The notes beneath the pieces were generated by a model, which had not been told where the DNA came from, made no database searches, and worked only from the letters and a program-made list of their open reading frames with translations. Shown piece by piece: positions 44,598 through 52,154 of a stretch of DNA of 64,000 bases. Each line of letters begins with the position of its first letter. Position 1 is the stretch's first letter. Where the stretch lies: contig PMSV01000019.1 in assembly GCA_003168265.1 (NCBI GenBank), forward strand, positions 372,001 to 436,000. Reading direction: 5' to 3'. The position numbers and the translations under genes were made by a program. Origin of the DNA: Chitinophagaceae bacterium. Its GTDB lineage: Bacteria; Bacteroidota; Bacteroidia; Chitinophagales; Chitinophagaceae.

Positions 44598-44628
44598 AAA
44601 AAAGCCCGTAAATCAACGATTTACGAGC
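44598..44628 (-). terminator. Rho-independent terminator of ssrA
   Basis: On the minus strand an 11-bp stem with one mismatch (GCTCGTAAATC/GATTTACGGGC) and a 3-nt loop is followed by six T residues, 26 nt after the tmRNA 3' end. Confidence 0.85.
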
Positions 44629-44653
44629 TTCTAATAAAATTTGAAAATGAACT

Positions 44654-45028
44654 TGGTGGAGGTGAAGGGATTCGAACCCTTGTCCAAACATATTCTCCAA
44701 AAGCTTTCTACATGCTTATCCGTTCATTGATTGTCGGGAGCAGACAGGGAAACGGCAAACCGATCTGACCCTTAGCTGGATGGTCTTAAGCCCGGGTCAC
44801 AGCCTTCCCGGGCAGCATTCTGTATTTGGTTTTGAGTCGGCAGCGGAGCCTGGTAACAGAACAACCTGCTCAACGCGGCCCTAATGACTACCTAATCACT
44901 GATTAAGCGGCCATGGCATACTGAGTATTGCCATTTGAATGTTGAATATTCAGATTAACGTGCTAATTATACAACGCACGACATGCTTACACTTTCAAAG
45001 ACCTACGCTGTCAAAACCAGGCACCCCC
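44654..45028 (-). ncRNA. ssrA: Transfer-messenger RNA (tmRNA)
   Basis: The tRNA-like ends pair as an acceptor stem: 5' GGGGGTG with 3' CACCTCC plus CCA. The 3' side carries GGTTCGAATCCC (T arm) and the 5' side GGTTTTGACAGCG, both typical. The tag frame reads GNTQYAMAA followed by TAA (44932-44903), the Bacteroidota-like G-x3-YA-x-AA form. tmRNA rescues stalled ribosomes together with SmpB and marks the product for proteolysis. It is about 375 nt, followed by its own terminator, with a clear -7 box upstream. Confidence 0.96.
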
Positions 45029-45044
45029 GGAAAATTGATAACTG

Positions 45045-45052
45045 CAAATATA
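45045..45052 (-). promoter_or_regulatory. -7 box of ssrA promoter (TATATTTG)
   Basis: TATATTTG on the minus strand fits TAnnTTTG perfectly and lies 16 nt before the mature 5' end, leaving a short leader for RNase P to remove. The -33 element is poor. Confidence 0.65.
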
Positions 45053-45138
45053 ACATCTTAACAACCGAATGGTTGAAGCCCTATCACACGCTCCAGTCCG
45101 AGTCCCAGTATACGCCCCAACCGTAGCGCTACCCCCAC

Positions 45139-46488
45139 TCACTTAAACAATCTCAAAATATCGAGACCCAATGCATATACCATGACGCCAAGCAGCAGGA
45201 ACATCCCCGCCATTTGTGCATATTCGATGAACTTATCCCCCGGTTTTCGGCCAGTGATCATTTCAAAGATCACGAATAGTGCATGTCCTCCGTCAAGTGC
45301 GGGAATGGGTAATATATTCAAAAGACTAAGAACAAGAGAGAAGAAGGCCGTGAGCGACCAGAAGCTCTGCCAGTCCCAAACAGGAGCAAACAGCTTTCCA
45401 AAACTGATCACACTGCCAAGCGATTCATTCGTATTGACCTTCCCACTGAAGATCAGTTTCAGTTGCAGCCAGTAAGATTGCAGGGTCTCCTTGCTTTTGG
45501 AGAGTCCGGCGGGAATAGATTCTGCAAGCGTATATTTAATCGTCTTTACCTGAAAGGAGCTGTCCTTTGGCTCAACCGGGTAGATACCCAGGAATCCCTG
45601 AGCCAGGCTTGCCGTCTTTTCTAATGTGTCCTTCCCCCTTACGACAACCATAGTGATCGTCTTTCCCCTGTTCTTTCGAATTTCATTTCTGAATCCGCTG
45701 TAGAAGGGAACGGCGATCCCATTGACAGAAAGGATCTTGTCATATTTTTGCAAGCCAGCCGAATCGGCTGCACTTTTTTTCATTACCGTATCAATACCTT
45801 CAAATGGGATATTGATGTCGATGAATGCAATGGCCTTTGCGCTGATTGCCTTTCTGGCAAAATCCTCCGGCACATCGATTCTGACCTTTTGCCCCTTCCG
45901 TTCCACATCGATGATTTTAGCGCCATGAAGGATCACATAAAGCGGAATGGTTTTAAATTTTTCAATGTATTGACTATCCACATCGAGGATCTTATCCCCG
46001 TCACGAAGACCGATACTTTGTGCAAGGGAATCCGTCGCGATCCCGTATTTAAGTGTGCCGGTAGGAACATAGGAATCTCCCCAATGCCAGGCCATCATGG
46101 TATAAATCAGGAAACCCAGGATCAGGTTGACTGCGACACCCGCCACCATTATTATTAGGCGTTGATAAGCCGGTTTGCTGCGGAACTCCCAGGGCTGGGG
46201 CGGTTGTTTGAGCTGTTCCTTGTCCATACTCTCATCGATCATTCCGGAGATCTTGACATAGCCTCCGAATGGAATCCAGCCCAGGCCATATTCAGTTTCG
46301 CCAATCTTTCGCTTAAAAAGGGAAAACCAGGGATTGAAGAAAAGATAAAATTTTTCCACCCGGCATTTGAACCATTTGGCGGTCAGGAAGTGCCCTAGTT
46401 CGTGAAGCACTACGATGATTGAAATAGATAATACGAATTGGCCGGCTTTGATGCCTACTTCTGTCCAATTAACAGCAATAAATGTCAT
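45139..46488 (-). CDS. rseP: RIP metalloprotease RseP (site-2 protease)
   Basis: This is an intramembrane zinc protease. The HELGH motif is at residues 29-33 in the first membrane helix, and the third ligand lies in NILPIPALDGGH near the C-terminus. Two PDZ-like regions sit between (GLRDGDKILDVDSQYI and LQKYDKILSVNGIAV). At 449 residues it is full length. It cleaves membrane-bound anti-sigma factors and leftover signal peptides. It lies downstream of dxr in the same direction, a pairing common in Bacteroidota and other phyla. Confidence 0.95.
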   Translation of the reverse strand: MTFIAVNWTEVGIKAGQFVLSISIIVVLHELGHFLTAKWFKCRVEKFYLFFNPWFSLFKRKIGETEYGLGWIPFGGYVKISGMIDESMDKEQLKQPPQPWEFRSKPAYQRLIIMVAGVAVNLILGFLIYTMMAWHWGDSYVPTGTLKYGIATDSLAQSIGLRDGDKILDVDSQYIEKFKTIPLYVILHGAKIIDVERKGQKVRIDVPEDFARKAISAKAIAFIDINIPFEGIDTVMKKSAADSAGLQKYDKILSVNGIAVPFYSGFRNEIRKNRGKTITMVVVRGKDTLEKTASLAQGFLGIYPVEPKDSSFQVKTIKYTLAESIPAGLSKSKETLQSYWLQLKLIFSGKVNTNESLGSVISFGKLFAPVWDWQSFWSLTAFFSLVLSLLNILPIPALDGGHALFVIFEMITGRKPGDKFIEYAQMAGMFLLLGVMVYALGLDILRLFK

Positions 46489-46590
46489 ATCCTGTAAACC
46501 GATGGTTTTAATTGATTAAAAGAAGGAGCCGGGCTCTTTCAGATCATTTAAACGAAATAACCGGATTCCTATTTGATTCATCCTCTGGAG

Positions 46591-47760
46591 TTATAGTTTG
46601 ATCAGGGAAGCCGCAAAATTACGGGCCTCCGCATCGCTGTCAAAATATTCTTCCAGGGATGGTTGCGCAATAAAAGGGATCTTTTCCATGGTCCTTTCAA
46701 TAAGGTCTGTCATGTCCAAAAAACCGATCCGGTTGCGAAGAAAAGCATAAACGGCGATTTCATTGGCGGCATTCAACACAGACGGCAAATTTCCACCTTT
46801 ATTGAGCGCTTCTGTGGCCAGAGAAAGATTACGGAAAGTCTTGATATCGGGCTCCTCAAAAGTTAAAGCGTTGGGTTTCTTATAGTCATATCTGGGGAAG
46901 CGGTTAGCAATCCTATAGGGAAAAGCTAGTGCATACTGAATTGGAAGCTTCATGTCCGGCAACCCCATTTGAGCTTTGATGCTCCCATCTTCGAACTGTA
47001 CAAAACTATGAAGTATACTCTGGGGATGGATAACTACCTGAATCTGGTCTGGCCTTAGATTGAATAGCCATTTGGCTTCGATCATTTCCAGCCCCTTATT
47101 CATCAGGGTTGCAGAATCGACAGAGATTTTTGCACCCATGCTCCAATTCGGATGCTGCAATGCATGATCCCTTTTGACATTGACCAGAAAATTCGGTTTT
47201 CTGCCCAGGAAAGGGCCGCCCGAAGCAGTGAGTATTACTTTTTCTATTTTGTTCCTGGTTTCACCCACCAGGCATTGAAATATCGCTGAATGTTCTGAGT
47301 CCACCGGAATGATGGGCACTTTATTTTCCACTGCCCGTTTCATAACATAGTCTCCGGCAACCACCAGGGTCTCTTTATTAGCAAGCGCTATAGCTTTTCC
47401 GCTTTCCACGGCCTGCAAGGTCGGTTTCAGCCCCGCAAACCCTACTATGGCAGCCAGCATCATATCGTAACAATCCATGGCCGCGACTTCTTCTAACGCG
47501 GTCTCTCCAACATATACTTTTGTATCCGTAGTGGCAAGGGCTTGTTTTACTTTATTGCTTTTTTTCTCATCCCCAATGACGACTATATTAGGTTTGAATT
47601 TCAAAGCCTGCATGATGAGCAGGTCTTCATTGTTTTGGGCAGTCAGAACGGCCGGATAGAAAATATCAGGATGCGAAGCGATCACGTCAAGCGCCTGTCT
47701 TCCGATAGAACCAGTAGAACCGAATATGGCAATTTTTTTTACAGGCGGTTTATTCCCCAT
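46591..47760 (-). CDS. dxr: 1-deoxy-D-xylulose 5-phosphate reductoisomerase
   Basis: The protein starts with the NADPH-binding motif IAIFGSTGSIGRQALDVI. It has the substrate and metal region VDSEHSAIFQCL (Asp/Glu ligands) with KKVILTASGGPF, and the flexible loop LQHPNWSMGAKISVDSATLMNKG. It catalyses the committed step of the MEP isoprenoid pathway, DXP to MEP. At 389 residues it is full length. It lies between the GH3-family gene and rseP, all on the minus strand. Confidence 0.97.
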   Translation of the reverse strand: MGNKPPVKKIAIFGSTGSIGRQALDVIASHPDIFYPAVLTAQNNEDLLIMQALKFKPNIVVIGDEKKSNKVKQALATTDTKVYVGETALEEVAAMDCYDMMLAAIVGFAGLKPTLQAVESGKAIALANKETLVVAGDYVMKRAVENKVPIIPVDSEHSAIFQCLVGETRNKIEKVILTASGGPFLGRKPNFLVNVKRDHALQHPNWSMGAKISVDSATLMNKGLEMIEAKWLFNLRPDQIQVVIHPQSILHSFVQFEDGSIKAQMGLPDMKLPIQYALAFPYRIANRFPRYDYKKPNALTFEEPDIKTFRNLSLATEALNKGGNLPSVLNAANEIAVYAFLRNRIGFLDMTDLIERTMEKIPFIAQPSLEEYFDSDAEARNFAASLIKL

Positions 47761-47818
47761 GCATCGAATTTAAAGACTTAAAAGTAATGAAATAAGGGGT
47801 TTTGCCTGGTAAATTGCT

Positions 47819-49309
47819 TCAAACATATTTTTCCAGTTGATCAGCCAGGACCCGGTCATTGCTTAAGCGTGGAATCTTATTCTGACCTCCCAATTTACCG
47901 ATGGACTTCATATAATCGATAAAACCGTTATGGCGGACGGATCTGATTTTTAAGGGCTGCAGGATATGGCCGCAGATCAGGTCATTGTAATAAATGTTCT
48001 TTCCACGCAGATTGGCATCCACTTTCCCGGCAAAATGCCGCATATCTTCAGGATTGTTTTCAAATTCTACGAACCACTCGTGATAGGATTTACCTTCAGC
48101 TTGCTGAATCATCGGGGCCACGGTAAACTCTCGGATCTGCAGCCCCTCTTCCTGTGCGGCCTTCATCAGACTGTATTCCACTTCCTCGCCAATCACATGT
48201 TCCCCAAAAGCGGAGATAAAATGTTTTATCCGGCCGGTTACCAATAATTTATAAGGATTGGTAGAGATGAATTTGACTGTATCGCCGATATTATAAGACC
48301 AGAGCCCGGCATTGCTGCTGACGACCATAGCATATTGCTGACCCAATTGCACCTCTCTTAGGTTCAACCTTTGCGGATTTTCCAGACCCAATTCTGCTAC
48401 CTGGATGAATTCAAAGAAAATCCCGCTATCGGTGTTAAGCAGAAGCCCTTCTTCCTTTTGCGAATCCTGGAACGCAAAAAATCCTTCCGAAGCAGGAAAG
48501 GTCTCGATCGCATCAACATTCTTTCCGATCGTTTCAAAGAGCTTTGCCTTATAGGGTTCAAAGTTCACCCCGCCATGCACGATCACAGAAAAATTTGGAA
48601 AAAGATCCTTTACCGGCTTTCCCCCCACTTCAACAAGGCGATCAAAATACATCTGCATCCATGGAGGAATGCCACTGATCAGAGACATATCCTGGCGGAT
48701 GGTCTCGTCCACTATCTTGTCCAGTTTGGTCTCCCAGTCATCGATGCAATTGGTTTCATAACAGGGCAATTGGTTTGTCCGTAAATAATTCGGGACATGG
48801 TGATTGACGATACCGCTCAATCGGCCTGTGGGAATTCCTCCGATCCTCTCAAGTTCGGGCGAACCCGATAGGAAGATCAGCTTGCGGTCAGCAAAATCAG
48901 TATTGCCCGTTTCTGCCATATAACAAAGAAGCGCATTTCGGGCGGTATTGATATGGTTGCTGATCGAGTCTTTCGTGATAGGAATATATTTTACTCCACT
49001 TACCGTGCCGGAGGTTTTCGCAAAATAGATAGGTAACCCCTTCCAAAGCACATTGTGCTTTCCTTCTTTTATCAGTTGAATGTATTGCTTGAATTGCTCA
49101 TAATCCCTGACAGGGACCTGCTTTTTATAATCCTCGTAGGTCTTGATCGACTCAAACCCATGATCTTTACCAAAGACTGTTGCCGAGGCGGTCTTGATAA
49201 GGTCCCTGAAGATCGAATCCTGGTTAGAAAGCGCCGTAACGGCTCCCTTACGGATAGACTTAAAAATATAGGAAGCGAAAGGTTTCGCAAAGAAAGATTT
49301 GAATTTCAT
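47819..49309 (-). CDS. GH3 auxin-responsive promoter family protein (acyl-adenylating fold)
   Basis: The 496-residue protein matches the bacterial GH3 family, ANL-type adenylate-forming enzymes related to plant acyl-amido synthetases. Visible motifs: FAKTSGTVSGVKYIPIT (phosphate-binding loop), NFSVIVHGGVNFEPY, FPASEGFFAFQ and the C-terminal hinge region LLVTGRIKHFISAFGEHV. It probably couples an acyl acid to an amino acid or other acceptor; the substrate in Bacteroidota is not established. It is upstream of dxr with a 58-nt gap. Confidence 0.9.
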   Translation of the reverse strand: MKFKSFFAKPFASYIFKSIRKGAVTALSNQDSIFRDLIKTASATVFGKDHGFESIKTYEDYKKQVPVRDYEQFKQYIQLIKEGKHNVLWKGLPIYFAKTSGTVSGVKYIPITKDSISNHINTARNALLCYMAETGNTDFADRKLIFLSGSPELERIGGIPTGRLSGIVNHHVPNYLRTNQLPCYETNCIDDWETKLDKIVDETIRQDMSLISGIPPWMQMYFDRLVEVGGKPVKDLFPNFSVIVHGGVNFEPYKAKLFETIGKNVDAIETFPASEGFFAFQDSQKEEGLLLNTDSGIFFEFIQVAELGLENPQRLNLREVQLGQQYAMVVSSNAGLWSYNIGDTVKFISTNPYKLLVTGRIKHFISAFGEHVIGEEVEYSLMKAAQEEGLQIREFTVAPMIQQAEGKSYHEWFVEFENNPEDMRHFAGKVDANLRGKNIYYNDLICGHILQPLKIRSVRHNGFIDYMKSIGKLGGQNKIPRLSNDRVLADQLEKYV

Positions 49310-49520
49310 ACAGTTTCACTCAATATGGCAAGATGGCAAATCTAAGAACCTGAATTAGTTATAAATTCTTCCGGGGATTATCTTCCTGTTAAAAAAATTC
49401 CTCAAAACACAACTGTTGATCCTCGGGCAGCGGAAAAGTAGGCTATTTCAGGCATCTTACAAAAAGCCCCCGGGCTATCATTTTTTTGGAATGATCCTTC
49501 TGATTTTCATTTAATACCCG

Positions 49521-49528
49521 TACATTTG
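49521..49528 (+). promoter_or_regulatory. -7 box of the rplU-rpmA promoter (TACATTTG)
   Basis: TACATTTG is an exact TAnnTTTG, placing transcription start about 14 nt before the rplU ATG. A matching -33 TTTG at 19-21 nt was not found. Confidence 0.6.
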
Positions 49529-49548
49529 CAGCCCTAATATCGAATAAT

Positions 49549-49851
49549 ATGCTAGCAGTTGTTAAAATAGGCGGACAGCAGTTTACGGTAAAGAATGACC
49601 AGACCCTTTATGTTCCTCATGTAGAAGGCAAACAAGGTGATAAAGTCGAATTCTCCGATGTTCTCCTCGTCAATAACGATGGAAATCTAAGTGCAGGTAT
49701 TGAGGCAAAAGCCACCATAAAAGCGGAAATTCTTGGCCAGGTCAAAGGAGACAAGGTCATCGCTTTTAAAATGAAAAAAAGAAAAGGATTCCGTAAGAAA
49801 CACGGGCATCGCACTCACTACACTAAAATTAAAATCGAAAGCATCGCATAA
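49549..49851 (+). CDS. rplU: Ribosomal protein bL21
   Basis: The 100-residue protein has the bL21 pattern: AVVKIGGQQFTVKNDQTLYV at the N-terminus and the basic C-terminal signature KMKKRKGFRKKHGHRTHYTKI, which contacts 23S rRNA. It forms an operon with rpmA 31 nt downstream, the near-universal arrangement. Confidence 0.97.
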   Translation: MLAVVKIGGQQFTVKNDQTLYVPHVEGKQGDKVEFSDVLLVNNDGNLSAGIEAKATIKAEILGQVKGDKVIAFKMKKRKGFRKKHGHRTHYTKIKIESIA

Positions 49852-49882
49852 AAGCTGACTTTCTAAAAACAAATCGCAAATC

Positions 49883-50149
49883 ATGGCACATAAAAAAGGC
49901 GAAGGCAGCGTGAAAAATGGTCGTGACTCCCAGAGCAAAAGACTGGGCGTAAAAATTTACGGAGGCCAGGCAGCTCTGTCAGGTAATATAATATTGCGCC
50001 AGCGCGGCACAGAATACCATGCAGGGAAAAATGTAGGAGTAGGAAAAGACTTCACATTGTTTGCACTCTCTGACGGAGTCGTTGAATTTAAGAGGGGAAA
50101 AAGGGACAGAACATTGGTTAGCGTGAAACCTTTGGAAGTTACAGCTTAA
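49883..50149 (+). CDS. rpmA: Ribosomal protein bL27
   Basis: The 88-residue protein starts [19 protein letters not shown] and continues with [20 protein letters not shown], the diagnostic bL27 N-terminus whose tail reaches the peptidyl-transferase centre. There is no Firmicutes-type cleavable N-terminal extension. It is full length and follows rplU. Confidence 0.97.
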   Translation: MAHKKGEGSVKNGRDSQSKRLGVKIYGGQAALSGNIILRQRGTEYHAGKNVGVGKDFTLFALSDGVVEFKRGKRDRTLVSVKPLEVTA

Positions 50150-50177
50150 AAAAAATTCCTAATATTTCAAAATTTTT

Positions 50178-50208
50178 TTTGGTTGTTCCAAAGAAGTTTC
50201 TACTTTTA
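50178..50208 (+). promoter_or_regulatory. Promoter of the H1-like gene
   Basis: TTTG (50178-50181), a 19-nt spacer and TACTTTTA (50201-50208) match the Bacteroidota promoter with one -7 mismatch. The ATG is about 40 nt downstream. Confidence 0.65.
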
Positions 50209-50249
50209 CTAGCGTAAATTGATTTACTAACCAATTAAATTCAAAAAAA

Positions 50250-50342
50250 ATGGCAACAGCAAAGAAAGCTGCTAAGAAAAAAGCTGTAAAAAAAGCTGCT
50301 CCTAAGAAGAAAGCCGCTAAGAAAGCTGCAAAAAAGAAATAA
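50250..50342 (+). CDS. Histone H1-like Lys/Ala-rich DNA-binding protein, 30 aa
   Basis: A 30-codon gene made almost only of Lys and Ala with one Pro (MATAKKAAKKKAVKKAAPKK and the same pattern to the end). It resembles the C-terminal tail of histone H1 and other very short bacterial H1-like proteins. It would bind DNA or RNA without sequence preference. It has its own promoter and a strong terminator, so it is a real, independently expressed gene despite its size. A near-tandem codon pattern suggests length variation by repeat slippage. Confidence 0.8.
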   Translation: MATAKKAAKKKAVKKAAPKKKAAKKAAKKK

Positions 50343-50372
50343 GTTATTTCTTTCCTTTAAGCAGAAAATATC

Positions 50373-50407
50373 AAAGTCCCGGGCTAAAGCCTGGGACTTT
50401 TCTTTTA
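50373..50407 (+). terminator. Rho-independent terminator of the H1-like gene
   Basis: A stem AAGTCCCGGGC/GCCTGGGACTT with a short TAAA loop and one mismatch is followed by a T-rich run on the plus strand, 31 nt after the stop. Confidence 0.85.
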
Positions 50408-50483
50408 TTCCAATTCCTTCCTTAACCTTCTACAGAACTCTGCCAGCCACTATTTCAGTAAATTGCCGCCAAACCCATAAGAA

Positions 50484-52154
50484 ATGGCCATTGACAATTA
50501 CGATATCGCAGAACAGTTCTCTCTTTTGTCCAAACTCATGGATATCCATGGTGAAAACTCATTTAAGGTCAAATCTTATTCCATAGCCGCCTTCACCATC
50601 GAGAAATTGCCCAAACAACTGACCGAAATGCAAGCTGCCGAAATTTTTTCAGTAAAGGGCATCGGAGACGCCATTGGCAAAAAAATCCTGACTATCGTAG
50701 AGACGGGTGAACTCCCCCTGCTCAATGAATTCATTCAAAAGACACCGCCAGGTGTGATCGAAATGCTCCGGATAAAAGGACTAGGGCCAAAAAAGATCGC
50801 AACCATCTGGAAAGAAATGGAAATAGAGAGCATTGGCGAATTACTTTATGCCTGCCAGGAAAACCGTCTTCTGCTTTATAAAGGTTTCGGGGAAAAAACC
50901 CAAAAAGCAGTTCACGACACTATTGAGTTTTTTCTCAAGAACCAGGGCAGTTGGCTCTATTCGGAAGCAGAGGCCATTGCACAGGCTTTAACCCAAAAAT
51001 TATCTCTGGCAATTCCTGATGAAAAATGGGCCATTACAGGAGACTTTCGCAGACAACTGGAAATTGTGGAAAAACTGGAATGGGTGACAACTGCTAAGGC
51101 TTCGGATCTGAAAGAACTGTGGATAGAGGAAGATTTTAGCATAGAGGAGGATGGCATCGAACGGATTGCCTTTAAGAGCCCGGAAAAGCTGAGGCTGGTA
51201 TTTTATCCGACTAACCTTGAAAATTTTTATTCCGTTTTGTTTGAAAGATCTGCGAGCCCGGAATTCATGGAATCGTGGAAGAAAAAAACAGGATGGGATC
51301 ATCAATTAGAATACCTAACGGAAGAATCAATATTTGAACAATTTAAAATCAATTTCATCCCGGCCTTCGAAAGGGAAACTGCAGTGATCATCGAAAAAGC
51401 TGCAGCCGCTCCCCTGGCCCAGACCATACAAATTTCTGATATCCTCTCCATTATACATAGTCACAGCAGGTGGAGCGATGGCTCACAAACACTGGAAGAA
51501 ATGGCAGATGCATGTATCGAACAAGGTTTTGAATACCTTGTCATCAGTGACCACAGCAAGAGCGCTTTCTATGCTAATGGCCTCAATGAAGAGCGAATTG
51601 GGGAACAACATCGCCAAATAGATGAACTCAATGAACGCTTAAGGCCATTTCGGATATTTAAGAGCATCGAATGTGATATTCTCAGTGACGGACAATTGGA
51701 TTATTCAAATAAGATATTGGCCACTTTTGACCTGGTTATCGCCTCCATCCATTCCAATCTCAAAATGACGGAAGAAAAAGCAATGAACCGTCTTCTGAAG
51801 GCAATCGAGAACCCATATACCCGCATTCTCGGGCATATGACGGGCAGGCTATTGCTCAGTCGTCCGGGATACCCGGTCAATTACGAAAAGATCATCGATG
51901 CCTGTGCAGCCAACCAGGTAGTCATCGAACTAAACGCCCATCCCCGAAGACTTGATATGGACTGGCGTTGGATTGGAAAGGCTTTGGAAAAAGGGGTACT
52001 CATTTCCATAGATCCTGATGCCCATTCCATCGAAGGTTTTAAAGATATCCGATATGGTGTGCTTTCGGCCCAGAAAGCAGGTTTGACTAAATTTCAGAAC
52101 CTCAGCAGTTTTAACCTCGATGAATTTGAACGGTTCCTAAAAAGTAAAAATTAA
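50484..52154 (+). CDS. polX: PolX-type protein: helix-hairpin-helix and PHP domains, degenerate polymerase site
   Basis: N-terminal helical 8-kDa-like domain with two helix-hairpin-helix motifs (FSVKGIGDAIGKKI, LRIKGLGPKKIATI). A central nucleotidyltransferase-like region follows at about 155-305. A PHP phosphoesterase domain starts near residue 320 with HSHSRWSDG, ISDHSKSA, ASIHSNLKM, ILGHMTG and SIDPDAHS. The PHP metal residues look complete, supporting 3'-5' exonuclease or AP-endonuclease activity in base-excision repair. The polymerase signature, normally GS followed by D-x-D, reads TGDFRRQLEIVEKLEW, so the catalytic aspartates appear lost. Its stop overlaps the converging kinase gene by 4 nt. 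Confidence 0.88.
   Translation: MAIDNYDIAEQFSLLSKLMDIHGENSFKVKSYSIAAFTIEKLPKQLTEMQAAEIFSVKGIGDAIGKKILTIVETGELPLLNEFIQKTPPGVIEMLRIKGLGPKKIATIWKEMEIESIGELLYACQENRLLLYKGFGEKTQKAVHDTIEFFLKNQGSWLYSEAEAIAQALTQKLSLAIPDEKWAITGDFRRQLEIVEKLEWVTTAKASDLKELWIEEDFSIEEDGIERIAFKSPEKLRLVFYPTNLENFYSVLFERSASPEFMESWKKKTGWDHQLEYLTEESIFEQFKINFIPAFERETAVIIEKAAAAPLAQTIQISDILSIIHSHSRWSDGSQTLEEMADACIEQGFEYLVISDHSKSAFYANGLNEERIGEQHRQIDELNERLRPFRIFKSIECDILSDGQLDYSNKILATFDLVIASIHSNLKMTEEKAMNRLLKAIENPYTRILGHMTGRLLLSRPGYPVNYEKIIDACAANQVVIELNAHPRRLDMDWRWIGKALEKGVLISIDPDAHSIEGFKDIRYGVLSAQKAGLTKFQNLSSFNLDEFERFLKSKN

Noticed and set aside
44654-44680. Search for a direct repeat of the ssrA 3' end as an att site in 35-44 kb
   Set aside because: No second copy was seen by eye, so no att pair is annotated.
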